This document shows positions 28,424-37,006 of a stretch of 64,000 nucleotides of DNA, piece after piece. The notes below the pieces were generated by a model that searched no databases, was not told the DNA's origin, and saw only the letters and a program-made list of their open reading frames with translations. Source of the stretch: Bog-473 sp963788125 (GTDB lineage Bacteria > Actinomycetota > Acidimicrobiia > Acidimicrobiales > RAAP-2); NCBI GenBank assembly GCA_963788125.1, contig CAWBFN010000001.1:186001-250000 (forward strand), written 5' to 3'. Each line of letters opens with the position of its first letter. Position 1 is the stretch's first letter. Both the position numbers and the translations under genes were made by a program.

Positions 28424-29441
28424 CGGTGGCCCCGGGCACCCCGAACGGCCGGCCCGGATCGACGCCGTCATGGCCGGCGTCGCCGACCTGGCACTCGAGC
28501 TCGGGGACCATCTCGAGCTGGTGGCCCCCGAGCCGGCCGACGGTGCGGCGCTGGCCCGGGTGCACTCCGCCGCGTACCTGACACGCCTCGAGCAGTTCTG
28601 CCGATCGGGTGGCGGACACCTCGACCCCGACACCTTCGCCCACCCCGACTCGTGGCCGGCCGCGCTGCTCTCGGCCGGGGCCGGGCTGCAGGCGATCGAC
28701 CTGCTGCGCCAGCGGAACGACGGGGCGGCATTCGTGGCCACCCGGCCTCCGGGCCATCATGCCCTGGCCGATCGCGCCATGGGCTTCTGCCTGCTGAACA
28801 ACGTGGCGGTGGCCGCCGCCGCGCTGGCGGCGTCGGGTGAGCGGGTGCTGGTCGTCGACTGGGACGTGCACCACGGCAACGGGACGCAGGCGATCTTCTG
28901 GGACGACCCGTCCGTGCTCTACGTGTCCACCCACCAGTACCCGTTCTACCCGGGCACCGGGGCCGCCGCCGAGGTGGGCGGGAGCGGGGCACCGGGCCTG
29001 ACGGTCAACATCCCCGTGCCCGCCGGGGCGACCGGCGACGTGCTGCGGCGGGCCCTCGACGAGGTGGCGGCACCGGTGATTCAGGGGTTCGGGCCGACCT
29101 GGGTGCTGGTCTCGGCCGGCTTCGACGCGCACCGGTCCGACCCCCTGGCCGAGCTGGCCCTCTCCAGCGGGGACTTCGCCGTGCTGGCTCGCTCGGTGGC
29201 CGCCTACGCGCCGGCGCCCGGCCGCCTGGTGCTCTTCCTCGAGGGGGGCTACGACCTGGCGGCCCTGCGCTCTTCGGTGCGGGCCACGCTGGGGGCCCTG
29301 TCCGGAGCGCCGGAGTCAGGGCGGCCGGGTTCGGGGGTGCCCGGGTCGGGTGAGCGCGAGCGGCCGACGTCGGGCGGGCCCGGGTCCGAGTTCGTGGCGG
29401 CGGCGGTCGCCGAGCGGCGGCGGGCACTGGGGGTAGGCTGA
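28377..29441 (+). CDS. Histone-deacetylase-family amidohydrolase
   Basis: 354 residues. Zinc-dependent deacetylase fold: RPPGHHA (catalytic His pair), DWDVHHGNG (Asp and His zinc ligands), and a later SAGFDAHRSDPL with the third Asp, plus LEGGYDL near the end. Bacterial members act on acetylpolyamines or acetoin-linked substrates; this one is unassigned. C-terminal 35 residues are Gly-Ser-Pro-rich. GTG start inside the upstream gene. Confidence 0.88.
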   Translation: MLTVIGPSGGTGTVHDGGPGHPERPARIDAVMAGVADLALELGDHLELVAPEPADGAALARVHSAAYLTRLEQFCRSGGGHLDPDTFAHPDSWPAALLSAGAGLQAIDLLRQRNDGAAFVATRPPGHHALADRAMGFCLLNNVAVAAAALAASGERVLVVDWDVHHGNGTQAIFWDDPSVLYVSTHQYPFYPGTGAAAEVGGSGAPGLTVNIPVPAGATGDVLRRALDEVAAPVIQGFGPTWVLVSAGFDAHRSDPLAELALSSGDFAVLARSVAAYAPAPGRLVLFLEGGYDLAALRSSVRATLGALSGAPESGRPGSGVPGSGERERPTSGGPGSEFVAAAVAERRRALGVG

Positions 29442-29449
29442 GCCTTCCG

Positions 29450-30532
29450 ATGGCCGACGAACGCACAGACGGCGCCCCCGCCGGCGGAACCGGGTCGAGC
29501 GGGGGACCGAACCGGAACCGCAACCGCAACCGGAACCGCAGTCGCAACCGCAACCGGGGCGCCGGGGGACAGCCGTCCGGCTCGGGCGGGCAGCCCCGCT
29601 CGGGCGAGCGACCTAAGTCCAACGGCCACTCCCGCTCCGGCGGCGGGTCCCGGCCCGGCAGCCAGTCGAACAGGAACAGGGGCGGATCGCGCGACATCGC
29701 GACGGCGCCGGTGGCGCTGGCCCCCCGGGTCATAGAGCCCGGTCTCGGGGCCTCCGAGGTACTGCCCGGCGAGGTGGCGGCCAACCGGCGCCACGCCGTC
29801 TGGCTGTGCGCGCTGGCCGCCGTGCTGCCCGCCCTCGTCGTCGGCGTCGTCGTGGCGCTGGTGGCGTCGCTGGTGCTCGGGGTGGTGGCGCTGGTCGTGG
29901 CGGAGGTGGTGATCGGCTACGGGCTCTGGCGGGCCGCACCGGGTGTGGCCCTGCGCCAGGTGGGAGCGGTGCAGGTGCACGAGCACGACTACCCACTGGT
30001 CTTCAACCTGACCGAGGGGCTGTGCGCCACCTTCGGGTTGCGCATGCCGTGTATCTACGTGGTCTACGACGCCGTCCCCAACGCCTGCGCGCTGGGTCGC
30101 AACGCCGCCTCGGCCGTGCTGGTCGTGACCTCGGGCCTGCTCGAGACGATGAGCCCCATTGAGCTCGAGGGGGTGATCGCCCACGAGCTGGCCCATGTCA
30201 AGCGCGACGACAACGGCGTGTCGGTGATCGGGCTGATGCTGGCGCGCTACGCCGGGGCCGGGCTGTTGCGGCGGTGCGTGGGGGAGGCCAGGGAGTACCG
30301 GGCGGACGTCGTCGGTGCGTCCGCCGTGCGCTACCCGCGCGGCCTGCTCGACGCTTTGCGCCTCATGGAGAAGGCGCCGGCGCCTGCGGGGAATTCGGTG
30401 TTCGGCCCGGCCCGCTTCGCCGCCACCAGGTACGTGTGGATCGATCCGTCCGTCGGTCATCACGACGAGCCCATGCCCGTGGGGGACCTCAACGCCACGT
30501 CGGTGAGGGCCGCCGCGCTGTGCGAGTGGTGA
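29450..30532 (+). CDS. M48-family (HtpX-like) membrane metalloprotease
   Basis: 360 residues. Zinc motif HELAH (in VIAHELAHVKRDD) and the third ligand Glu in GEAREYRADVVGA. Two hydrophobic segments (about 112-165) anchor it. The first about 80 residues are an unusual Asn-Arg and Gly-Ser-rich, low-complexity, basic tail. Expected to cleave misfolded membrane proteins. Lies 8 bases after the deacetylase gene, so likely co-transcribed. Confidence 0.85.
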   Translation: MADERTDGAPAGGTGSSGGPNRNRNRNRNRSRNRNRGAGGQPSGSGGQPRSGERPKSNGHSRSGGGSRPGSQSNRNRGGSRDIATAPVALAPRVIEPGLGASEVLPGEVAANRRHAVWLCALAAVLPALVVGVVVALVASLVLGVVALVVAEVVIGYGLWRAAPGVALRQVGAVQVHEHDYPLVFNLTEGLCATFGLRMPCIYVVYDAVPNACALGRNAASAVLVVTSGLLETMSPIELEGVIAHELAHVKRDDNGVSVIGLMLARYAGAGLLRRCVGEAREYRADVVGASAVRYPRGLLDALRLMEKAPAPAGNSVFGPARFAATRYVWIDPSVGHHDEPMPVGDLNATSVRAAALCEW

Positions 30533-30565
30533 GATAGGGGCGGTCCACCCCCGTAGACTGGAGTC

Positions 30566-31492
30566 ATGAGTAGCGCCGAGGTGCCCAACGCCGCCGAGCC
30601 GAACGCCGACCGGGAACTGACGGGCACGTTCACGGTCAAGCGGGGGCTGGCCGACATGCTGCGCGGCGGCGTCATCATGGACGTGGTCAACGCCGAGCAG
30701 GCCAAGGTGGCCGAGGACGCCGGCGCCGTCGCCGTCATGGCCCTCGAGCGGGTGCCCGCCGACATCCGGCGTGACGGCGGGGTGGCGCGGATGAGCGATC
30801 CCGAGCTGATCGAGGGGATCCAGGCGGCCGTGACCATCCCGGTCATGGCCAAGGCGCGCATCGGGCACTTCGCCGAGGCCCAGGTCCTCCAGAGCCTGGG
30901 CGTGGACTTCATCGACGAGTCCGAGGTCCTCTCGCCGGCCGACGAGGAGTACCACATCGACAAGTGGGGCTTCTCCGTCCCCTTCGTCTGCGGGGCCACG
31001 AACCTGGGCGAGGCGCTCCGGCGTATCTCGGAGGGTGCCGCCATGATCCGCTCGAAGGGCGAGGCGGGCACCGGGAACATCGTCGAGGCCGTGCGCCACC
31101 TGCGCTCGATTCTCACCTCGCTGCGCTCCATCGCCGCCTGCACCGACGGCGCCGAGCTCTACGGCTGGGCCAAGGAGCTGCGCGCGCCGGTCGGGCTGGT
31201 GCAGGAGATCGCCACTTCGGGCCGCCTGCCGGTGCCCCTGTTCTGTGCCGGGGGGATCGCCACGCCGTCGGACGCCGCGCTGGTGATGCAGCTGGGCGCC
31301 GAGGCCGTCTTCGTCGGCTCGGGCATCTTCAAGAGCGCCGACCCCTCCCGGATGGCTTCGGCCGTGGTCGAGGCGACGGCGCACTTCAACGACGCCGATC
31401 ACGTGGCCAAGGTCTCTCGCGGGCTGGGGGAGGCCATGCGGGGTATCGAGCTCTCCGCCGTGACGGAGCGCCTGGCTGATAGAGGGTGGTAG
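30566..31492 (+). CDS. pdxS: Pyridoxal 5'-phosphate synthase lyase subunit
   Basis: 308 residues, highly conserved. Makes PLP from ribose 5-phosphate, glyceraldehyde 3-phosphate and ammonia supplied by PdxT. MDVVNAEQAKVAEDAGA, ALERVPADIR, the active-site Lys region VMAKARIGH and the phosphate loop GGIATPSDA are present. Directly followed by pdxT, overlapping by seven bases. The pdxS-pdxT pair near pimA matches mycobacterial gene order. Confidence 0.96.
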   Translation: MSSAEVPNAAEPNADRELTGTFTVKRGLADMLRGGVIMDVVNAEQAKVAEDAGAVAVMALERVPADIRRDGGVARMSDPELIEGIQAAVTIPVMAKARIGHFAEAQVLQSLGVDFIDESEVLSPADEEYHIDKWGFSVPFVCGATNLGEALRRISEGAAMIRSKGEAGTGNIVEAVRHLRSILTSLRSIAACTDGAELYGWAKELRAPVGLVQEIATSGRLPVPLFCAGGIATPSDAALVMQLGAEAVFVGSGIFKSADPSRMASAVVEATAHFNDADHVAKVSRGLGEAMRGIELSAVTERLADRGW

Positions 31493-32109
31493 CGGCTTCC
31501 TCTGCGCCGACCACGATCGGTGTGCTGGACCTGCAGGGCGACGTGCGTGAGCACGTGGCGGCGCTGGCCGAGGTGGGCGCGGCGAGCCGGCTGGTCAAGC
31601 GGCCCGCCGACCTGGCCGGGCTGGCCGGCCTGATCCTCCCCGGCGGCGAGTCCACCACCCTGTCCATGCTGTTGACGTCCACCGGCCTGTTCGACGCGGT
31701 GGCCGGCCTGCTCGACGAGGGGTTTCCCGTGCTCGGGACCTGCGCCGGGCTGGTGCTGCTGGCCGCGGAGGTGCTCGACGGCCGGCCCGATCAGCGGTCG
31801 TTCGGCGCGGTGGACGCCGTCGTCCGACGCAACGGGTTCGGGCGGCAGGTGGCCTCGTTCGAGACCCGGCTGGAGTTCGGGGAGGGCCCGCCGCTGCCGG
31901 CCGTCTTCATCCGGGCGCCGTACGTGGTCTCCGTCGGCGCCGGGGTCGACGTGTTGGCGACCGTGCGGCACCAGGTGGGCAGTGGGGTGGACGTGGCGTC
32001 TCCGGCGCTGGTCCGCCAGGGCGACGTGCTGGCCTCCTGCTTCCATCCCGAACTGACCGACGACCGCCGGGTGCACCGCCTCTTCGTGGAGATGTGCTCG
32101 GTCCCATAA
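31486..32109 (+). CDS. pdxT: Pyridoxal 5'-phosphate synthase glutaminase subunit
   Basis: 207 residues, class I glutamine amidotransferase that feeds ammonia to PdxS. Opening TIGVLDLQGDVREH, GGESTT loop, nucleophile Cys in GTCAGLVLLA and catalytic His-Glu in FHPEL. GTG start inside the pdxS end. Length is normal. Confidence 0.95.
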   Translation: MVAASSAPTTIGVLDLQGDVREHVAALAEVGAASRLVKRPADLAGLAGLILPGGESTTLSMLLTSTGLFDAVAGLLDEGFPVLGTCAGLVLLAAEVLDGRPDQRSFGAVDAVVRRNGFGRQVASFETRLEFGEGPPLPAVFIRAPYVVSVGAGVDVLATVRHQVGSGVDVASPALVRQGDVLASCFHPELTDDRRVHRLFVEMCSVP

Positions 32110-32196
32110 CTCGGTGCCATAGGGAGCTGTGCCCGATCCCATACGGCTGCCCGAGTCGGTACTATTAGAGGAGCGCGACCGACTGAGGAGGCGCGG

Positions 32197-32697
32197 ATGT
32201 GGATCGTCGCTGAGGTCCTGCTCGGACTGGTGGTTCTGGGGTTGTTGATCGGCCTCCACTCCGGTCCGCACGCGCACATCGGCGCCGGTGCGATCGGTGT
32301 GATCGGAGCCGCCTGGCTCGTGTTCATGGCCGTGTCCGGGCGGTCCGCTCCCGTGCTGTGGGCCCTCCTGCTCGTCGATCTCGTCGTGTCGATCGCCGTG
32401 GTGGCCCTGGCCTGGAAGGGACTGTCCGGACGCCACGCCATCGAGCCGGTGCACCACCATATTGAGGAGCGGCAGCTGGGTTCGTTGGAGGCGGCCGAAG
32501 GTGTGGCGGTGAGCGCGCTCACGCCCGAGGGCATCGTGCGCGTCCGCGGCGAGGAGTGGTCCGCCGTGTCGGTCAACGGGCCGGTGCCGGCTGACACCAA
32601 GGTGCAGGTCCTGCGGGCCGGCGGCGTGCGGCTCGAGGTATGGGGCGAAAACGGAGAGATTGGGCCCAGGGAGCGGTTCGAGGAGTGGTATCTATGA
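32197..32697 (+). CDS. NfeD-like membrane protein
   Basis: About 166 residues. Three or four N-terminal membrane segments and a C-terminal OB-fold-like part (GVAVSALTPEGIVRVRGEEW) typical of NfeD proteins, which partner with slipin/stomatin proteins in membrane quality control. ATG follows GAGGAGG; the stop overlaps the slipin start, the classic nfeD-slipin pair. Confidence 0.85.
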   Translation: MWIVAEVLLGLVVLGLLIGLHSGPHAHIGAGAIGVIGAAWLVFMAVSGRSAPVLWALLLVDLVVSIAVVALAWKGLSGRHAIEPVHHHIEERQLGSLEAAEGVAVSALTPEGIVRVRGEEWSAVSVNGPVPADTKVQVLRAGGVRLEVWGENGEIGPRERFEEWYL

Positions 32698-33668
32698 TGA
32701 TCTTCGAGGTCGTAGCCGGCATTGTCGTCTTCCTCTTGATTCTGGCCTGCGGGTTCTCCGTGCGGATCGTGCGGGAGTACCAGCGCATCGTCCTGTTCCG
32801 GCTGGGCCGGGCGGTGGGGCTGCGGGGCCCCGGCCTGGTGCTCATCAACCCGGTGACCGACCGGACGGCGTGGGTCGACCTGCGCGAGCGCTTTTTGGAG
32901 ATCCCGCACCAGACGGCGATCACCAAGGACAACGCCTCCATCTCCATCGACTTCATCATCTTCTACAAGGTCATCGATCCGTCCATGTCCGTCCTGCAGG
33001 TCCAGAACTTCGCCACCGCTGCACAGAACGTGGCCGCCACCACGCTGCGCAGCGTCGTGGGGGACATGCTGCTCGACGACGTACTGTCCCAGCGCGAGGA
33101 CATGAACGCCTCACTGCGCATCCGCCTCGACGAGGTGACCGAGCGCTGGGGCGTCAAGGTGACCACCGTCGAGGTCCGCGAGGTGAACCCGCCCACCGGC
33201 GTCCTCGAGGCCATGACCCGCCAGATGTCGGCCGAGCGCACCCGGCGGGCGGCGATCACCGAGGCCGAAGGCCAGAAGCAGGCGGCCATCACCCTGGCCG
33301 AGGGCACCAAGGAGGCGGCCATCCTGGGCGCCGAAGGGGAGCGGCAGTCGGCCATCCTCCGGGCCGAGGGGCTGGCCGCCGGACTCGAGAAGATCCTCGT
33401 CGTCGGGCAGGGGCTGGACCGCAACACCATGCAGCTCCAGTACCTCGAGACGCTCAAGCAGGTCGGTACGTCGCCGTCCACAAAGATCGTCGTGCCGATG
33501 GACCTGCTGGGCGGGCTGATCAGTGGACTGCAGGGGGCCGTATCGAGCGAGCAGGCCAGCCGTGCGATCGGGTCGAACGGTGCGCTGGGACCGCCGGCCG
33601 CCAACGGAGCGACGGCGGGGGCCAACGGAGCGACGGGGCCGGGGGCCAACGATTCGGGCGCCGGCTGA
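32694..33668 (+). CDS. Slipin/stomatin (SPFH) family protein
   Basis: About 324 residues. One N-terminal membrane helix (IFEVVAGIVVFLLILACGF), then an SPFH domain (IVREYQRIVLFRLGRAVG, PGLVLINPVTDR) and a coiled region with Ala-Glu heptads (AEGTKEAAILGAEGERQ). The tail has ANGAT repeats. Forms membrane microdomain assemblies with NfeD. Start ATGA overlaps nfeD. A 13-bp direct repeat straddles its stop codon. Confidence 0.9.
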   Translation: MMIFEVVAGIVVFLLILACGFSVRIVREYQRIVLFRLGRAVGLRGPGLVLINPVTDRTAWVDLRERFLEIPHQTAITKDNASISIDFIIFYKVIDPSMSVLQVQNFATAAQNVAATTLRSVVGDMLLDDVLSQREDMNASLRIRLDEVTERWGVKVTTVEVREVNPPTGVLEAMTRQMSAERTRRAAITEAEGQKQAAITLAEGTKEAAILGAEGERQSAILRAEGLAAGLEKILVVGQGLDRNTMQLQYLETLKQVGTSPSTKIVVPMDLLGGLISGLQGAVSSEQASRAIGSNGALGPPAANGATAGANGATGPGANDSGAG

Positions 33669-33684
33669 GGGTTCGGGCGCCGGC
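33653..33684. repeat. 13-bp direct repeat across the slipin stop
   Basis: TTCGGGCGCCGGC occurs at 33653-33665 and 33672-33684 (period 19), with the slipin TGA between them. Another of the gene-end repeats. Confidence 0.85.
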
Positions 33685-33720
33685 CGCCGGGCCGTGGTGC
33701 AGCGGCCGATGGCGAGCCGA

Positions 33721-34158
33721 TCAGCCGGCGGGCAGTAAGGCGGTGTTCAGGTAGGCCACCTCGAGCTCCGCGCCGTCGGGATCCCGGAAGAACACCGAGA
33801 GTACGGCGGGCCCGAACTTGGTGACCTCGCCCGGCGAGGCCCCCACCGCCACCAGACGGTCCCGGAGATCGAGCAGTGCCTCCTCGGAGTCCACAGACAG
33901 GGCGTAGTGGTCGATCGGTCCCCGACCACCCATCTTGGTGCGCTCACCGAGGATGGAGTCCGCCGGAACCTCGAACACGTTCAGCGCGCTGTGGCCGCCC
34001 ATGTTCACGATGGCCATACGGGGGTGGTCGCCCTGTCGCTCCATGATCGAGACCACTTGGGCCCCGAAGATGTCCTGGTAGAAGGCCAGGTAGCGGTCCA
34101 GGTCGGCGGTCATGGTGGCCACGTGGTTGAATCCCGTCGTCCGTGGGTGACTCGACAT
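33721..34158 (-). CDS. VOC-family glyoxalase/dioxygenase-like protein
   Basis: About 145 residues. Single vicinal-oxygen-chelate domain: metal ligands likely His in GFNHVATM, His in PIDHYALSV and Glu in AELEVAYLN. Substrate unknown; related proteins range from glyoxalase I to extradiol dioxygenase subunits. The ATG at 34158 is preceded by GGAGG. Confidence 0.78.
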   Translation of the reverse strand: MSSHPRTTGFNHVATMTADLDRYLAFYQDIFGAQVVSIMERQGDHPRMAIVNMGGHSALNVFEVPADSILGERTKMGGRGPIDHYALSVDSEEALLDLRDRLVAVGASPGEVTKFGPAVLSVFFRDPDGAELEVAYLNTALLPAG

Positions 34159-34290
34159 GTGCGCCTCCGATCTGAACCCAGTCCTCACGCTACCGGCCGC
34201 CGATCCTCGGTCGACCCCGGTCAGGGGTTCGTGTAGGGCGCTGTTGAGGCCGATTAACGGAAGTGTCTCCTAATAGATAGTGGCCGGTGT

Positions 34291-35163
34291 TCAGTGGACC
34301 GGCAGGGGAGGGAGGCGGGGCACGGGAGTCTGCTCCACCGCGGCGTCGAGCCGTTCGTACGGGATCGTCTCTCCGGCCGCAACGGCCACCCGGATCCGGT
34401 TCTCGGGGGGCGGCAGAGGACAGGTGGCGAGGTCGGTGTAGGCGCAGGGCAGGTTGACGGCCCGGTTGAAGTCGACGATCAGCGATCCGTCGTCGGCCAC
34501 CGGTCCGAGCACCACCGAGCGATTGGCGTCGTAGGTGGTGACGCCCGACGTGGCGTCGGTGAACAGCACCAACAGCTGGCCCTGGCTCGGGCCGGGAAAG
34601 GCGGTCAGCGCCAGATCGGCCCCGTCCACGGAGACCTCGACCTGCCCGACGGCGTGGTAGACGTGCTCGAGGCCCTCGACCGCTGCGCCGACCGTGGTGG
34701 CCCTGGGCTCGGCGAACGGAGTGAACCGGCCGGCCAGCGCCCACCGGGGATCGGGTGGGTAGGCGGGGGTGCCCGTGTAGGCGAGCCGCAGCGGGTTGTC
34801 CGGGTGGCGGGGCCTGATGAGGTCGTACCCGCCCCTCTTGGCGACCTCGACAACGTTGTCCCCCCATGAGGCGCGCACGCTGGCCCGCTCGGGAATCACC
34901 CCGAACGTGTGGTCGCCGGTGCGCGTCTCGCCGTCGACGAGCAGCTCCTCGCCTCCCTCGAGCGTGACGCTCACACCCTCGGTCCCGGTGGACCAGGCTC
35001 CGGGGACGTCGTCGAAGCGTCGAGGCTCACGATCGAGCCAGTGGATGTTGGTGATCGCCAGAAAACCGTGCCGGTCGCCCATGATCCCCTCGTGGTGGCG
35101 GTGCCATGTCTCCCACTCTCGGGCAAAGGTGTCGGGGTCCGGTTGCTGCGTCATGTCGGTCAT
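34291..35163 (-). CDS. DUF1684 family protein
   Basis: 290 residues of the DUF1684 family, function unknown. Family blocks: FLAITNIHWLDREPRRFDDV near the N-terminus, WALAGRFTPF, TTYDANRSVVLGP, and the Cys-containing FNRAVNLPCAYTDLATCPLPPPENR (residues shown in part) near the end. Soluble by composition. Same strand as the VOC gene, separated by about 130 bases. Confidence 0.8.
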   Translation of the reverse strand: MTDMTQQPDPDTFAREWETWHRHHEGIMGDRHGFLAITNIHWLDREPRRFDDVPGAWSTGTEGVSVTLEGGEELLVDGETRTGDHTFGVIPERASVRASWGDNVVEVAKRGGYDLIRPRHPDNPLRLAYTGTPAYPPDPRWALAGRFTPFAEPRATTVGAAVEGLEHVYHAVGQVEVSVDGADLALTAFPGPSQGQLLVLFTDATSGVTTYDANRSVVLGPVADDGSLIVDFNRAVNLPCAYTDLATCPLPPPENRIRVAVAAGETIPYERLDAAVEQTPVPRLPPLPVH

Positions 35164-35536
35164 TCAACCATCTCGGGTACCGTCGCCACGCAGTACCGGG
35201 GTCGTGTCACCCGCCGAAAGTCGGCCCATTCGCATCTGTGCGGCAACCTCGTTTCGTCACAAACGATCGTGCCATATGGCCCCCTAATGGCGTAAAAAGT
35301 GGCTAAGAATAGTTGGCCGAGGGTCGGCGAGGCGCCACCTTCATCAGCGATTCACCGCTGTGAACTGGTCAGTTGGGCTTTCTCAGCCCGGAATTGCACT
35401 GCGGCTCGAGCCTGCTTCCGCGCATTGCAAACTGAGACCTTATATGCAAGTTGGGTTAAGATGTCGTTACATAAACAGGAGCCCTCGGTGGGCATGTGAG
35501 CGGCTGGTACGGACCGGCCAAGGGAGGGACCACAAC
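35164..35536. other. Gene-free spacer, 373 bp
   Basis: No credible gene. It is less GC-rich than its surroundings in the last 130 bases, where TGCAAACT and TGCAAGTT form a loose direct repeat near 35425-35452, followed by TTAAGA. Probably holds the promoter of the first solute-binding protein. I see no classical -35/-10 pair. Confidence 0.5.
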
Positions 35537-36769
35537 ATGGCCCACAGAAAGAGCAGGCTTTTGGCGGCAGCGACCGTCATGGCAACAGTTGTCAGCGGAT
35601 TGAGCCTCGGCTTGAGCAGCGGAACGGCGGGCGCCTCGAGCAGTGACCCGACGATCACCGTCGGTCTGCTCACCGATGCCACCGGACTCGGCGCCTCGGG
35701 CAACGCCAGCAGCCAGCAGGGCATGCAGGCCGCCCAGCAGCTGGCCAAGCGGGACGGCTACAACCTCAAATACGTGGTCGGCGACACGGCCACCAGTCCG
35801 ACCACCGCGCTCTCCGCCGGCCAGAGTCTGGTGGAGCAGCACCACGTGTCGGCGGTGATCGCAGTGTCGTCGCTGACCTTCTCTGCCGCGCCGTTCTTCA
35901 AGGCCCAGGGCACTCCGGTCGTGGGCGTGGCCGAGGACGCGTCGGAGTGGCAGACCGATACCAACATGTTCTCGGTCTACGGCATCCCGAAGACCAGCTT
36001 GGTCAACACAGGCGATGGCCTGTACCTGAAGAGCCAGGGCGTCACCAACCTGGGCTCAATCGGCTACGCCATCTCGCCGTCGTCGGCGGAGGCGGCCGAA
36101 GGAGCCGCGAAGTCGGCCGAGCACGCCGGGATCAAGGCCGGCTACGTCAACGCGGCCTTCCCCTTCGGTAGCACCAACGTGGCACCCATCGCGCTGGCCA
36201 TGAAGGCGGCCGGGGTGAACGGACTGACCGCGGCGACCGACCCCAACACGGCGTACGCGCTGATCGCTGCGCTCAAGCAGGACGGCGTCAAGCTCAAGGC
36301 GGTACTTCTGGCCACCGGCTACGGCGGCGACGTCACCAACCAGGCCAGCCCGGCTGAGGCCCAGGCCGCCCAAGGCGTCTCCTTCGAGAACCCCTACGAG
36401 GTCATGGAGCTGAATACGCCGGCCACCAAGCAGTTCGCCGCCGACCTCAAGGCGGCGGGCATCAAGGGTCTGCCCACCCAATCCGAGTACAACGCCTACG
36501 TCTCGGTCGGGATGCTCCTGCAGGCCGTGAAGGCGGCGGGAAAGAACCCGACGCAGGCCGAGATCATCACCCAGCTGTCCAAGATCCACACCTGGAACGC
36601 GCTGGGCCTGTTCGGAAGCCACGCCATCGACCTGACCAACCGGACCAACTACTCCGGTGGCTGCTTCTGGGTCGGCAAGCTGGTGGGCAGCAACTTCAAC
36701 CTGGTGTCGGGGGCGGAGCCGATCTGTGGGAAGACCATCCCGGGCGAGACGGTCGCGCCACCCACTTGA
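35537..36769 (+). CDS. Branched-chain-type ABC solute-binding protein, copy 1
   Basis: 410 residues, periplasmic-binding type I (LivJ-like). Signal peptide RLLAAATVMATVVSGLSLG with cleavage near AGASS; no lipobox Cys. Core blocks TITVGLLTDATGL, VVGDTATSPTTAL and GVAEDASEW. Two late Cys (GGCFWVGKL and EPICGKT) may form a disulfide. Strong ribosome site AGGGAGGG. No permease or ATPase genes are nearby, so it serves transporter genes elsewhere or acts as a sensor. Nearly identical to the next gene. Confidence 0.88.
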   Translation: MAHRKSRLLAAATVMATVVSGLSLGLSSGTAGASSSDPTITVGLLTDATGLGASGNASSQQGMQAAQQLAKRDGYNLKYVVGDTATSPTTALSAGQSLVEQHHVSAVIAVSSLTFSAAPFFKAQGTPVVGVAEDASEWQTDTNMFSVYGIPKTSLVNTGDGLYLKSQGVTNLGSIGYAISPSSAEAAEGAAKSAEHAGIKAGYVNAAFPFGSTNVAPIALAMKAAGVNGLTAATDPNTAYALIAALKQDGVKLKAVLLATGYGGDVTNQASPAEAQAAQGVSFENPYEVMELNTPATKQFAADLKAAGIKGLPTQSEYNAYVSVGMLLQAVKAAGKNPTQAEIITQLSKIHTWNALGLFGSHAIDLTNRTNYSGGCFWVGKLVGSNFNLVSGAEPICGKTIPGETVAPPT

Positions 36770-36789
36770 TCGACCGAGGTTCGTACAGC

Positions 36790-36822
36790 CCGGCCGGCGG
36801 AACACGAGGTTCCGCCGGCCGG
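36790..36822 (+). terminator. Strong terminator-like hairpin
   Basis: A perfect 14-bp stem (36790-36803 with 36809-36822) around a 5-base loop, 20 bases after the first solute-binding gene. No T-tract follows. A degenerate copy lies after the second gene. Confidence 0.8.
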
Positions 36823-37006
36823 TGTCGCGCCCGGACCAGATTCGTCCGGACAGGGTGTGCGGACGCAGATCGCCCGCTGTCGGTCGACCGGTGAGGGTTG
36901 CATCCCACATCGGCCCGAACTTGGGATAGGCTGCGCAATCGATACGGGGCCCGTGGGGGGCGCGCGTAAACGGCCGGCGGTTGCCGGCCAAAGGGGGGAC
37001 AGCAAC

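Noticed and set aside
29249..31402. A 717-residue open frame on the minus strand
   Set aside because: It lies antisense to the deacetylase, M48 protease and pdxS genes, which have clear motifs. Its composition is Arg/Gly/His-rich, as expected for an antisense frame in GC-rich DNA.
36790..36822. A small RNA gene between the two solute-binding proteins
   Set aside because: Only a terminator-like hairpin is visible, and it recurs after the second copy, as a duplicated terminator would.
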